Source of the DNA: Bacteroidota bacterium
GTDB taxonomy: Bacteria > Bacteroidota > Bacteroidia > Flavobacteriales > Flavobacteriaceae
DNA: 64,000 nucleotides
Assembly (NCBI GenBank): GCA_023386585.1
Contig: JAEWJM010000003.1
Coordinates: 124,001 to 188,000 of the forward strand
Direction of reading: 5' to 3'
The notes under the pieces are model-generated. The model searched no databases. It was given only the letters and a program-made list of their open reading frames with translations, and was not told the DNA's origin. Positions 14,514-23,980 of the stretch are shown one piece after another (the stretch's first letter is position 1; each line of letters begins with the position of its first letter). Made by a program: the position numbers and the translations under genes.

Positions 14514-15455
14514 ATGCTCGAGATCAAAAATCTATATTTCAGTTATGACGGCGTTCCTGTCCTTACCGATGTCAGTTTTTGCATGTCGGCCGGCGAAAAT
14601 CTCGCGGTAATTGGCGAAAGCGGCTGCGGGAAAAGTACGCTTCTCAAGTTGATTTATGGCGTGTACGATGCCAATTCGGGAAGTATCAACTATAACGGAA
14701 TGCCGGTTTCGGGTCCATCGTCTTCGCTGATTCCGGGCGCAGATTACGTACGGTATCTGCCACAGGATTTCGGACTCATGCCGTACATCACGGCAGGCGA
14801 GAATGTCGGTAAATTTTTATCGAATACCAATCGATCCAAGAAAAACGGGCGAATTGCCGAACTGCTCGATGTTGTTGGAATGGCCGATTACATTAACGTC
14901 AAACCACAGTATTTGAGCGGCGGGCAACAACAACGGATTGCACTTGCAATGGTGCTCGCGCCCGAGCCCGAACTGCTGCTGCTTGACGAACCGTTCAGCC
15001 AGATCGATGCTTTCCGTGCCAATACTTTACGGCGAAACCTTTTTGGTTTTTTTGCAGAAAACAAAATAAGCTGCATTGTTGCGACACATAACAGCGCTGA
15101 TTTCCTGCCTTTTTCAAACAAAATCCTCTCGCTGAAAGACGGTCGGCCAACAGTGTTTGGAGAAACAAAATCGGTGTATGACAATCCGCCTGATTATTAT
15201 ACAGCATCGCTATTTGGCGACGTGAATGAAATTCCGGCAGATTGGCTTTCAGCAGGCCGCGGGAGCGTTTTGGTTTATCCGCATAACGTATTCGAAACCG
15301 ACAATGGAATTGCAGCGATTGTAACCGATTGCTATTTCAACGGCAGCAATTTTTTGGTGCGGGCATCCGTTAAACAGACACCGGTTGTGTATTTATCGCA
15401 GTTTCCGCGTTCAAATGGAGAACAAGTAACGATTGGTTTTAAGGCAAATCGTTAG
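14514..15455 (+). CDS. ABC transporter ATP-binding protein
   Basis: The 313-residue ATPase has Walker A GESGCGKST near residue 35, signature LSGGQQQR near 143, and Walker B LLLLDEP. Residues 1-235 are the ATPase domain. About 75 C-terminal residues form a beta-rich extension like the TOBE/OB domain of importers (VYPHNVFETDNG). This domain plan matches sulfate/molybdate or iron importer ATPases, but no permease or binding protein is encoded beside it, so the substrate is unknown. Its promoter element nearly touches the start codon. The KAS III gene follows 50 bp later on the same strand. Confidence 0.9.
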   Translation: MLEIKNLYFSYDGVPVLTDVSFCMSAGENLAVIGESGCGKSTLLKLIYGVYDANSGSINYNGMPVSGPSSSLIPGADYVRYLPQDFGLMPYITAGENVGKFLSNTNRSKKNGRIAELLDVVGMADYINVKPQYLSGGQQQRIALAMVLAPEPELLLLDEPFSQIDAFRANTLRRNLFGFFAENKISCIVATHNSADFLPFSNKILSLKDGRPTVFGETKSVYDNPPDYYTASLFGDVNEIPADWLSAGRGSVLVYPHNVFETDNGIAAIVTDCYFNGSNFLVRASVKQTPVVYLSQFPRSNGEQVTIGFKANR

Positions 15456-15505
15456 CAAATTAGCTATCTTGCAGGTCCGACATAAATTACCATTAAAATA
15501 TCTTT

Positions 15506-16516
15506 ATGTACCATTCTAAAATTACCGGTTTGGGATTTTACGTTCCCGATAACATCGTAACCAACGACGACCTGTCAAAATTAATGGACACCAACGACGA
15601 ATGGATTCGCGAACGAACCGGAATCCATGAGCGCCGGCATATCAAAAAAGGCGAGGACACGACAACCACAATGGGCGTGAAAGCAGCCAGGATTGCAATG
15701 GAACGCGCCGCTGTAGGTCCTGAAGAAATTGATTTTGTGGTGTTCGCCACGTTGAGTCCGGATTATTATTTTCCGGGACCGGGCGTTCTGGTGCAGCGCG
15801 ACCTCGGCCTGCGTACGGTTGGCGCGCTCGATGTTCGGAATCAGTGCTCCGGGTTTGTATATGCCATTTCCGTAGCCGATCAATACATCCGGACTGGAAT
15901 GTATAAAAATATTCTCGTTATCGGCTCAGAGGTGCATTCAACCGGACTCGACATGAGTGATCGCGGGCGCGGCGTTTCGGTGATATTCGGCGACGGTGCA
16001 GGCGCTGCGGTTCTGAGCAGGGAAGAAGACACTTCAAAAGGAATTCTGTCAACCCATTTGCATTCACAGGGCGAGCACGCCGAAGAGTTGATTTTGAAAG
16101 CGCCGGGAATGGGCGGCCGATGGGTTGGCGATATCATTGCCGACAACGATCCAAATGACGAAAGTTACTTTCCGTACATGAACGGCCAGTTTGTGTTCAA
16201 GAACGCGGTTGTCCGCTTCAGCGAAGTGATCATGGAAGGCTTGAAAGCGAATGATCTTCAGGTTTTGGATATCAACATGCTGATTCCGCATCAGGCCAAT
16301 CTTCGGATCTCGCAATTCATCCAGCAAAAATTCAAACTTTCGGATGACCAGGTTTTCAACAACATCCAGCATTACGGAAATACAACGGCAGCTTCAATCC
16401 CCATTGCACTTACCGAAGCCTGGGAAGGAGGAAAAATTAAGAGCGGCGACCTTGTTGTCCTCGCGGCTTTCGGCAGCGGATTTACCTGGGCAAGCGCGAT
16501 AATCCGTTGGGCATAA
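15506..16516 (+). CDS. 3-oxoacyl-ACP synthase III family protein (KAS III)
   Basis: This 336-residue thiolase-fold condensing enzyme has the active-site Cys near residue 114 (RNQCSGFVYA), a His in PHQANLRI and an Asn in HYGNTTAASIP, a complete Cys-His-Asn triad. FabH proper starts type II fatty-acid synthesis from acetyl-CoA and malonyl-ACP. Flavobacteria often have several KAS III paralogues, some for branched primers, flexirubin/aryl polyene or other products. The divergence from housekeeping FabH (no close GDGAGA-type context beyond FGDGAGAAV) and the solitary location make the exact role uncertain. A palindromic sequence with CCCGGG arms follows the stop (16521-16550). Confidence 0.9.
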   Translation: MYHSKITGLGFYVPDNIVTNDDLSKLMDTNDEWIRERTGIHERRHIKKGEDTTTTMGVKAARIAMERAAVGPEEIDFVVFATLSPDYYFPGPGVLVQRDLGLRTVGALDVRNQCSGFVYAISVADQYIRTGMYKNILVIGSEVHSTGLDMSDRGRGVSVIFGDGAGAAVLSREEDTSKGILSTHLHSQGEHAEELILKAPGMGGRWVGDIIADNDPNDESYFPYMNGQFVFKNAVVRFSEVIMEGLKANDLQVLDINMLIPHQANLRISQFIQQKFKLSDDQVFNNIQHYGNTTAASIPIALTEAWEGGKIKSGDLVVLAAFGSGFTWASAIIRWA

Positions 16517-16520
16517 AAGG

Positions 16521-16551
16521 CGAAGCCCCGGGTTGGATACGCCCGGGACTT
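16521..16551. terminator. Possible bidirectional hairpin between convergent genes
   Basis: CCCGGG arms separated by 9-10 bases (AAGCCCCGGG near 16523-16532 and CCCGGGACTT near 16542-16551) form a strong stem. T-runs are weak on both sides, so it is a plausible but not typical terminator for the convergent KAS III and receptor genes. Confidence 0.4.
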
Positions 16552-16609
16552 CTAACTAAACTCAATGTAATCTTATTTAACCCAATTATAAAGTAAGATT
16601 CAAGGCCGG

Positions 16610-19027
16610 TTAAAACATGCCGCCGCCACCTTGATTAGTATTGTCTTCACGCTGTTTACGCTGCAATGCCGAATTTTTGCCCGCACCAAACATATAGTTG
16701 AAACTCAGGAAAAGCGATTGGCTTTCCCATTTGAACTGGCCTTTCGATGGTGGATAATCGCCGTTGAACGCGAACTTCATCGTATCGAAGACATCGTTAA
16801 ACCGGACGCTGAAAGTCGCTTTGTCATTTGCAAAAGAATAACGTCCGCCGATATCCATTTTGTACATCGCATCGCGCGTTGATTGGATTCCTTCAACTTG
16901 ACCGCGATAGAATCCGAAAAGCAGGAATCGAAGTTGCTTTGTAGCCTTGAAATTCGCGTTCAGCCTCGCATTAAATGCGGCGACATCAACCTCGCGCTGT
17001 AGTGGAATCGACTCGTTGGTAACTTCATCTCTCGTAAATACAATTCCTTTCTGTGAAATGTTCGAGTAATCGATTGAAGGCTGGACATCCCACCATTTTG
17101 TGAGCTTGTAATTGGCCGACATCTCAAATCCGAATGCCGTATTCGTGTCGAAATTATTGAATGTCAAAAGGTCTTTCTCCTCGAACAGCGGATCGGGAAT
17201 GATGGTACGGCTGATTTCGTCGTTGATGATGCGATAAAAAACGCCGGCGCTGAAAGATCCTTTCGAAAGCGTCCGGGTATAGTTCAATTCGACCGAATTC
17301 GTAAACTGTGGTCGGAGTTCCGGATTTCCCTTAGAAGTCAAAGTTGGCGTACTAAATTCACGTATCGGATTGGTTTGCTGAATGCTTGGGCGGTCAACGC
17401 GGCGGCTATAACTAAGCTGGAACATGTCTTTTTCCCGCATTGAATACGTAAGCGACGCCGACGGATAAACCGTGATGTAATCGTCTTCGAAATGTTGGAT
17501 TTCGGTCGGAGACGTATAAAGTGCATCAACATTGTATTTTTCCATCCGAAGCCCAAGCTGATAACCCAGTTTTTCGAATTTCTGCCCGAATGTCGCATAA
17601 GCAGAATAAATGGCTACATCGTACACAAAGTTGGACGGCGTCCGGATAAAATCGCCTTCCTCGACGGTTGTTTCGTCTTCTGTCACGGTAACATAGTCGT
17701 CGTCGGTGTGCATGTAACGGGCTTCAGCGCCGAGTTCCAGATTTCCTTTTTCATTTACAGGCGAAACGTAGTCGAGGTTGATTGTGCCGTTCTTGCGGTT
17801 AACGTCGATAAAATCCTGATAAGCGTCATCGTTATGGGCCAAATCGACATAATCGGTGACAAAGGTCGCATCCTGGTTTTCAATATATCGGTTAAAGTTC
17901 GCCTCAAAATCGAGCGTCCGTCCTTCCTTTTCGAAAAGCTTCTTATAGGCAAGATTGTAAGTCGCGTCGTGGCTGCCGTAATCGTAATACGAGCTTTGGA
18001 AAAGATCGAGCGCAGGATCATCAAAAGCGATTGTGGTTCCGATGTCGCTGTTTCCTTTCGATTGGTTCTGATTGGTGTAAGCCGAAATCGTATTCTTGTC
18101 ATTGATGTAAAAATCCATCCCGATTTTATAGAGGTGCGATTCGTCGTCGTCAACCACGTCGATCATCTCGTGCGCCTGATCGCCATAGAACCGGTAAACG
18201 CTGCCTTTATTGATCCTTTTTCCGTAGCTGTCGCCGTAAGTTCCGAAGAAATTGACTTTGCCAGAACGGAAGTTGCCATTGATGGAATTCGCTGATTTTG
18301 GTTCCCTAGCCAGAGTGGTCGAAGAGTTGATCGTCGCATTGAAGCCGTCATTCGAGTTTTTATGCAACACAATGTTGATGATTCCCGACATTCCTTCCGG
18401 GTTGTATTTCGCACTTGGATTCGTAATGAGCTCGATCCGTTTTATCGACGCCGACGGAATTTGCTTCAGAAGCTGCGCAGGATCGATGGTTGTTGGTCGG
18501 CCATCAACCAGAACGCGGACGTTATCATTTCCACGGAGCGAAAGTTTTCCGTCCTGATCGACATTCACTGACGGAATGTTGTTCATTATTTCCGATGCCG
18601 TCGCGCCTGCAGTCGTAAGGTCACGTCCGACAGTAATCACTTTCCTGTCGATTTTTTGCTCGATGGTCGATCGTTCGGCGATTATGGTGACTTCATTCAG
18701 TTTGTTTGGCACTTCCTCAAGGGCAACCGTTCCGATGGAGATGTTTTTTTTCGTTGTAAAATCGGCAGCCGCCGTATAGGTTTTGAAACCCATGAACTGG
18801 ATTTCCACGGTGTAATTCTGATCCTCAAGGTTTTTGATTTCGAATAGCCCGTTGTCATCAGTGATATCGCCCGTCGCAACTTTTGCGGCTTGCTTTAAAA
18901 CGACGGTTGCGTAAGAAATGGGTTGGCCGGTTGTTTTATCGACGACTTTACCCGAAAGGGTTCCTTTTTGCGCATGGGCTGTGAAAATGGTGCTCATAAA
19001 CACGAGCAGAAGCAGTTTGTAGTTCAT
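16610..19027 (-). CDS. Outer membrane beta-barrel receptor (TonB-dependent-like)
   Basis: Starting at ATG 19027, the 805-residue protein has a signal peptide (STIFTAHAQ) and an N-terminal carboxypeptidase-regulatory-like beta domain (GKVVDKTTGQPISYATV, about 25-105). A plug domain with NIPSVNVDQDG and LVDGRPTTID follows, then a long beta-barrel of the OMP_b-brl_3 type ending in FLSFNYMFG and a polar tail. This is the architecture of Bacteroidetes outer-membrane receptors. The ligand is unknown, and no SusD partner follows it, so a glycan-type SusC role is unlikely. An ORF extension to 19081 would add 18 non-signal residues before the signal peptide and is rejected. Confidence 0.9.
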   Translation of the reverse strand: MNYKLLLLVFMSTIFTAHAQKGTLSGKVVDKTTGQPISYATVVLKQAAKVATGDITDDNGLFEIKNLEDQNYTVEIQFMGFKTYTAAADFTTKKNISIGTVALEEVPNKLNEVTIIAERSTIEQKIDRKVITVGRDLTTAGATASEIMNNIPSVNVDQDGKLSLRGNDNVRVLVDGRPTTIDPAQLLKQIPSASIKRIELITNPSAKYNPEGMSGIINIVLHKNSNDGFNATINSSTTLAREPKSANSINGNFRSGKVNFFGTYGDSYGKRINKGSVYRFYGDQAHEMIDVVDDDESHLYKIGMDFYINDKNTISAYTNQNQSKGNSDIGTTIAFDDPALDLFQSSYYDYGSHDATYNLAYKKLFEKEGRTLDFEANFNRYIENQDATFVTDYVDLAHNDDAYQDFIDVNRKNGTINLDYVSPVNEKGNLELGAEARYMHTDDDYVTVTEDETTVEEGDFIRTPSNFVYDVAIYSAYATFGQKFEKLGYQLGLRMEKYNVDALYTSPTEIQHFEDDYITVYPSASLTYSMREKDMFQLSYSRRVDRPSIQQTNPIREFSTPTLTSKGNPELRPQFTNSVELNYTRTLSKGSFSAGVFYRIINDEISRTIIPDPLFEEKDLLTFNNFDTNTAFGFEMSANYKLTKWWDVQPSIDYSNISQKGIVFTRDEVTNESIPLQREVDVAAFNARLNANFKATKQLRFLLFGFYRGQVEGIQSTRDAMYKMDIGGRYSFANDKATFSVRFNDVFDTMKFAFNGDYPPSKGQFKWESQSLFLSFNYMFGAGKNSALQRKQREDNTNQGGGGMF

Positions 19028-19130
19028 ATCCGATTTTTGATTGATGATTGTCCGTTTCCGGCAGCCTAGTAGACTTAACACGTCAGTAATTGTTACAGCA
19101 TTTTTTGAGTGTTGTCAAAAAAAAATATAA

Positions 19131-19159
19131 AAAAAAGGCTTCCAGATATGCGGAAGCCT
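19131..19159 (-). terminator. Intrinsic terminator of the large T9SS protein
   Basis: An 8-bp perfect stem (AGGCTTCC / GGAAGCCT, 19136-19159) is followed on the minus strand by a T-rich run, 20 bp after the stop codon. Confidence 0.88.
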
Positions 19160-19179
19160 CGTTTTCAGGTTGGTGGCTA

Positions 19180-22100
19180 TTATCGCTTCATCGCGAAATG
19201 TGCCTTAAATTCTTTAGGTGCGCCTTTATCGGAATAATTCACAACGAACCAGTAGTCGGATGATGGCATTGTCTGACCGTTGTACGTTCCGTCCCAGCCC
19301 GCGCCGGATGGTTTGATCTGCTTTAACAATTTGCCGTAGCGGTCAAATATGGTGATCAAGGCATCCTGCTGATCGTGCAGGTCGTGAATGTTCCATGTGT
19401 CATGATATCCGTCGTTGTTTGGCGTAAAGTAGTGCGGATAATTAATTACAAGTGCTTCGGCAGCCGTGTTCGGGCAACCGTTTTTGTCACGTACAACAAC
19501 AATGTGAACTCCGGAGGTGACATTGTTAAATACATTCGAATCCTGGAACGCACCGCCGTCGAGCTGGTATTCGAAATCACCGCCGGCGCCAATTGCATTA
19601 ATTGTAATGGATTGAGAATCGGCGAAATCTTCGCTTACTTCATAACTTACAATGGCGGGCTGCGACAGGCCGACAGTTACCGCAATCGGTGCGGAAGAAC
19701 ATCCTGTTATGTTATTGGTTGCCGTAAGCGTATAAATTCCGGGAGCTGTTGCAGTATAAGTGCTGGCAGTTCCAACCAATGCTCCGGCTTCGTTATGCCA
19801 TTGGAAAGTATGTCCGGCAGATGGGAGTCCGCTTGCAATCGTGTACGGGTTCAAAAGCGTTCCAGTCTGGTTGTCGATACAAACGAATCCGTTCACCGGT
19901 TCCGGCTCAGGAAGCTTGTTCACCTTAAGTGTCATTGGAACGACTGCAAAACAGCTCGGCGCTAAAGCGTTGCTGACGCGGACAAATACTGTGGGCAATG
20001 ACGTTGAAGTGACTGCATTCGTATTTGTATTGGCATCGTCAAGCGATTCGTAGTAAGTCACACTGTATTCACTTCCGATCTGGCTTCCAAGTACAACTGA
20101 TGAAAGCGGTGACAGGTCAAAAGATGTCACGCCGTCGTTGGTTCCGTCTTCATCACATGTCGTGCGCAAGTTCATCGGAACCATGTGCGCAACCGGAGTT
20201 GGTACAACTGTTACAGTGAATGAAGCCTGGTCAGAGCATGATGGAGTTGACGGCGAAACACCGTATACGTAAATCGTAGCCGAAGAACTTACTACCGATC
20301 CGACCGGAAGCATTGTGCCCGTTCCGTTTGGTCCGGTGTAATATTTTCCGACTGAAAGAGCAGGAAGCACAAAATTCTGGCAGCTTGTTATATTGGATGG
20401 CTCATCAACATTGAAAATGTCAACGATAAAGCTCTTTTCATCGTAGCAGTTCGGTACAGTTCCGGTAGCTGCGTAAACGTAAAGTGTCTGGCTCGTTGTG
20501 AGTACGTCGCCTGCATTTTTCATCGTACCTGTAGCACCAGGACCGGTGTAATAATTTCCGACTGCAAGCGCAGGCAAGGTATACGATCCGCAAACGTGTA
20601 CATCGGCAACAGGAGCAACAACCGGTGTATGGTTTATTGTGATGTTGAAAACATTCTCATCAGTACAGTTTATCCGTTCGCCGGATTCGGTATAAATATA
20701 AAGCGTTGTCGAATTCGTGATCACGTCGCCTGCATGAAGCATCGATGTGTTCGCGTCAGGACCACCCGGATTCTGGTAGTAATTTCCAATTGTAAGCGCA
20801 GGAAGCGTATAGCTGTCGCACGCAACAACATCAGCCGGCGAATCTGCCTCGATCGAAAAGATATTGATGTCAAAGCTGTTTTCGGCAACGCACGGAGTTG
20901 TTCCTCCTGAGGTAGCGTAGATATAGATCGTCTGAGTCGTGTTGATCACGGTTCCAGCAGGCAGCATTGTTCCGGTCCCGCCAGGTCCTGTGTAGTAATT
21001 TCCGCCTCCGAGAGCGGTCAGCGTATACGAATTACAGATGTCAATATCAGATCTTGAATCGATTGCAGGAAGCGGATTGATAGTGATGTCAAAACTTGCT
21101 TCATTGAAACAGGTCGGCGAAAATTCAGCATATACATAAACGGTGCGGCTTGTTGTAATGACATCTCCGGCGCTTAATGTTCCTCCGGAACCGTGTGGCC
21201 CGTCGTAGTAAGTTCCGTTGGTCAATGCAGGCAAGGTATAACTTTCGCATGCAGTCACATCGGATACCGAATCGATCATTGGTTGCGACGTCGTTATCGT
21301 AAAGTGCGCGTCACCCATGCAGTTCGGCGTATTGCTGTTTGGGATGTAGATATAGATAGTCGTAGGCGTACTGATCACAGTTCCGGCAGAAAGCAGCGTT
21401 CCTGTTCCGTTCGGCCCGGTGTAATAATTTCCGATCTGCAACGGAGGCAATGTATAAGGATCGCATTGTGCTACATCTGCAGGAGTTGTAAATCCAATAT
21501 AAACATTAAAGTCGTCATTGTCCTTGCAGATTACTGCGCCGGCATTTTCGGCGTGGACATAAACCGTTTGCGTTGCCGTAAGCACGGTTCCAGCAGGAAG
21601 CAATGTCCCGGTGCCGTCAGGTCCTGTATAGTAATTTCCGACAGTAAGCGGAGGCAATGTGTACGATACGCAGTCAAAAACATCTGGGAACGTTCCCACT
21701 TCCGGAGCTGGAAGAATGGTGACTGTAAAGTCGGTATCGATCACGCAAAACGGCGCTTCGGTTGTTGTATAATAAACATAGACTGTCTGCGAAGTCGTTA
21801 TGACTGTTCCCGGGGCGATAACGGTACCGCCGCCGCCAGAAGCTGTACGGTATTCACCATAAGCAAGCGGAGGAAGCGCATAGCTTGTACAATATGTTCC
21901 GCTGTTTGGTGACAAAGTCAACGGGTCGATAATGGTAACCTTGAAATGGCTTGAAGAAGCACATGTCGATGGTCCGCCCGGCTGATTGAAAATGTAAATC
22001 GTTTGTGTTTCGCCGATCATGTCTCCGGCAGACATCGGATCGCCGGTACCGTTCGCGCCGGTGAAATAGTTTCCATTGGCAAGCGGAGGCAGTACATAGC

Positions 22101-23775
22101 TTTCACACACGATGATATCCTGGAATGAGTCAACCGGCGGCAGCGGATTCACGACAAGATTGAAGCTTGTTGTGCTGAAGCAGGCCGGATCGGTGGTGTT
22201 TTGTACGCGGACATATATTGTTTGTCCTGTTGAGAGGAAAAGCGGATTCGTGATCGGGTTGGTGTTTGTGCTTGCATTGGCAGCAGAAGTATAATACGAA
22301 ACGCTGTAAATCGACGGCGATTGACCGTTCAAAATGCTTGCGGTTTGACCTTGCAACGAAAAAATTGCATTGTGAATTGTCAACGATCTTTCGCAAAGCA
22401 CCAGATCCTGTGGCTGGGTTGCAGTTGCCGGCGGAGTCAACGTCAATTGCACCGGTTTAACAGTGAAACATTGACCGTTGGCCTGCTTGATCCTGACGTA
22501 AATTGTTTGTGTGCCCGATGAGGTATAAGTCAGCGGCAGTGGATTCACATCGTTATTGGCATCGGCGAGAGTCGCGTGGTATGACACAATAGGTGCTGGA
22601 GTAATCCCGGCTGTTACGATCGGAGTGTTGTATGACAAATCGAATGTGTAGCTGGCAGCACCCGAATCGCAACGATACAGCGGCTGCGGATTTGGCGTTA
22701 CAAATTCAGGATAATATTCAATAGAAATTTCGTCGGTTACCGGTTGGCATGTATTGGTGATGTTGGTGTATGTCACACTGTAAACTCCCGGTTGGGTCAC
22801 GTTAAGCGTCGGTCCGGTCGCTCCGGCAATTGTAACGCCGTTTTTCTTCCACGAAAAGGTATAATTCGCCGGGTTGAGGTCAGTCGATAAAGTATAGGAA
22901 CTCCCAAAGCACAATGCAGTATTGTTTTGAACAGTCATATCAAGTCCCAAAACGTCCTGTCCAATATTGAAGCTGTCCGAAGAGATAAAGATCGCAGAAT
23001 CCGATTCCTGGTCGCCACGGTCGGCAATGACAAGTTTGATGTGGTAAGGCGTATTGGGTACCAATATAGAAGAAGCGTTCAATAGAACGGTTTCGCCATT
23101 GAAGTTGGTTGCCGAAGAAGCTGCGGCAGATCCGCCGTTGAAACTTCCAAAATATTGCGCGTTTTGCGATCCGCACGAAGAATTGTACAGAAAGTCGCGG
23201 ATGGTTACAACCGAAATCGGTGTGGTCGTTGATGGCACTACCGCAAGGTTTGTAGTAACTCCGGTGTTTTCATTCGTTAGCAAAAAGGCAAATGCATCAG
23301 AAAACTGGCACTGGAAATTTCCGTATTCTTCAGATGCGAATACGAAATCAAAGTTAAAGTGTGAAGAGATCGGTGTAAAATCGAATTCCAATACGGTCGC
23401 GTTTACGGATGACATTGAAATTCCAGCCGCCTGAAGTGTTTGTTCCAAATCGCTGTCGCCGGTCCATCCCATAGATCCGTCGTTGAGCATCGTGGTGTTC
23501 GGTCCCGCAGCATTCTGAACGTTTCCGGTGCTTAGGATTACACCGGCTTGCATTGGAAATTGCGGATTTGTATTTTGAAAAAAGCCGATTCCATTTGAAG
23601 AACCGAAGTTGGTGCCCGTGCGCCATGTGACATTTGTTGCCGACACGCAGGGCGAATTGATGAGCACGCTGTTAACGAGCTGAGGCACTGTGTAAGAATT
23701 GGTGTTGACAGTTATCGGCTGGGACAAGCCGGCAATCGAAACCAAAAGCATTAGCAGAAGTAATAATTTTTTCAT
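19180..23775 (-). CDS. Large surface protein: choice-of-anchor L domain, nine internal repeats, T9SS type B tail
   Basis: This 1531-residue secreted protein starts at ATG 23775 (MKKLLLLL; the longer ORF start at 23799 adds a non-signal leader). After the signal peptide, residues about 20-270 form a choice-of-anchor L domain (FVFASEEYGNF, VIADRGDQESDSAIF). Ig-like/PKD-like segments follow (about 280-540). Then come nine repeats of about 70 residues, roughly 545-1190, with core YTLPxL-x-GNYYTGP-x-G-TGT and a conserved Cys pair per repeat. Two further Ig-like modules precede a type B T9SS signal (HYFTPNNDGYHDTW to the C-terminus). It should be exported by T9SS to the surface as an adhesin or matrix protein; its binding target is unknown. 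Confidence 0.9.
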   Translation of the reverse strand: MKKLLLLLMLLVSIAGLSQPITVNTNSYTVPQLVNSVLINSPCVSATNVTWRTGTNFGSSNGIGFFQNTNPQFPMQAGVILSTGNVQNAAGPNTTMLNDGSMGWTGDSDLEQTLQAAGISMSSVNATVLEFDFTPISSHFNFDFVFASEEYGNFQCQFSDAFAFLLTNENTGVTTNLAVVPSTTTPISVVTIRDFLYNSSCGSQNAQYFGSFNGGSAAASSATNFNGETVLLNASSILVPNTPYHIKLVIADRGDQESDSAIFISSDSFNIGQDVLGLDMTVQNNTALCFGSSYTLSTDLNPANYTFSWKKNGVTIAGATGPTLNVTQPGVYSVTYTNITNTCQPVTDEISIEYYPEFVTPNPQPLYRCDSGAASYTFDLSYNTPIVTAGITPAPIVSYHATLADANNDVNPLPLTYTSSGTQTIYVRIKQANGQCFTVKPVQLTLTPPATATQPQDLVLCERSLTIHNAIFSLQGQTASILNGQSPSIYSVSYYTSAANASTNTNPITNPLFLSTGQTIYVRVQNTTDPACFSTTSFNLVVNPLPPVDSFQDIIVCESYVLPPLANGNYFTGANGTGDPMSAGDMIGETQTIYIFNQPGGPSTCASSSHFKVTIIDPLTLSPNSGTYCTSYALPPLAYGEYRTASGGGGTVIAPGTVITTSQTVYVYYTTTEAPFCVIDTDFTVTILPAPEVGTFPDVFDCVSYTLPPLTVGNYYTGPDGTGTLLPAGTVLTATQTVYVHAENAGAVICKDNDDFNVYIGFTTPADVAQCDPYTLPPLQIGNYYTGPNGTGTLLSAGTVISTPTTIYIYIPNSNTPNCMGDAHFTITTSQPMIDSVSDVTACESYTLPALTNGTYYDGPHGSGGTLSAGDVITTSRTVYVYAEFSPTCFNEASFDITINPLPAIDSRSDIDICNSYTLTALGGGNYYTGPGGTGTMLPAGTVINTTQTIYIYATSGGTTPCVAENSFDINIFSIEADSPADVVACDSYTLPALTIGNYYQNPGGPDANTSMLHAGDVITNSTTLYIYTESGERINCTDENVFNITINHTPVVAPVADVHVCGSYTLPALAVGNYYTGPGATGTMKNAGDVLTTSQTLYVYAATGTVPNCYDEKSFIVDIFNVDEPSNITSCQNFVLPALSVGKYYTGPNGTGTMLPVGSVVSSSATIYVYGVSPSTPSCSDQASFTVTVVPTPVAHMVPMNLRTTCDEDGTNDGVTSFDLSPLSSVVLGSQIGSEYSVTYYESLDDANTNTNAVTSTSLPTVFVRVSNALAPSCFAVVPMTLKVNKLPEPEPVNGFVCIDNQTGTLLNPYTIASGLPSAGHTFQWHNEAGALVGTASTYTATAPGIYTLTATNNITGCSSAPIAVTVGLSQPAIVSYEVSEDFADSQSITINAIGAGGDFEYQLDGGAFQDSNVFNNVTSGVHIVVVRDKNGCPNTAAEALVINYPHYFTPNNDGYHDTWNIHDLHDQQDALITIFDRYGKLLKQIKPSGAGWDGTYNGQTMPSSDYWFVVNYSDKGAPKEFKAHFAMKR
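20215..22130 (-). repeat. Nine tandem protein-coding repeats (about 210 bp each)
   Basis: Within the large T9SS gene, nine consecutive units share the peptide pattern C-x-SYTLPxL, GNYYTGP, GTGT, AGTVI-x-T-TIYVY, C, and a strand ending in FxVTI. The pattern is strongest in the middle units. The first unit (IVCESYVLPPL) and the last (SCQNFVLPAL) are more diverged. Confidence 0.85.
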
Positions 23776-23954
23776 TGGGTGAATTAATTTGACAGGCAAA
23801 TATTGATTATAAAATCGTCAAACTGCAAATAAAATCGATGAAATGCACAAACTAAATTTTATTATTGGATAAATTCTTACAATTATGACTGACATTTCGG
23901 TATCCGACGAGGACATGATCATAATTTTATAACCGCCTCATTTTTACATTTAAG

Positions 23955-23962
23955 TATCTTTG
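23955..23962 (+). promoter_or_regulatory. Probable -7 element (TATCTTTG) of argS
   Basis: An exact TAnnTTTG match 18 bp upstream of the argS ATG. A TTG codon inside it (23960) is the start of a longer reading frame, but it lies in the promoter and is not a likely translation start. Confidence 0.55.
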
Positions 23963-23980
23963 CGCTCTAAAAAAATTGAA

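Noticed and set aside
16610..23775. Mobile element or polysaccharide utilisation locus (receptor plus large surface protein)
   Set aside because: No transposase, integrase, terminal repeats, SusD homologue or glycoside hydrolase is present.
23960..23980. Extended argS start (TTG)
   Set aside because: It would translate through the TATCTTTG promoter element; ATG 23981 matches the family N-terminus.
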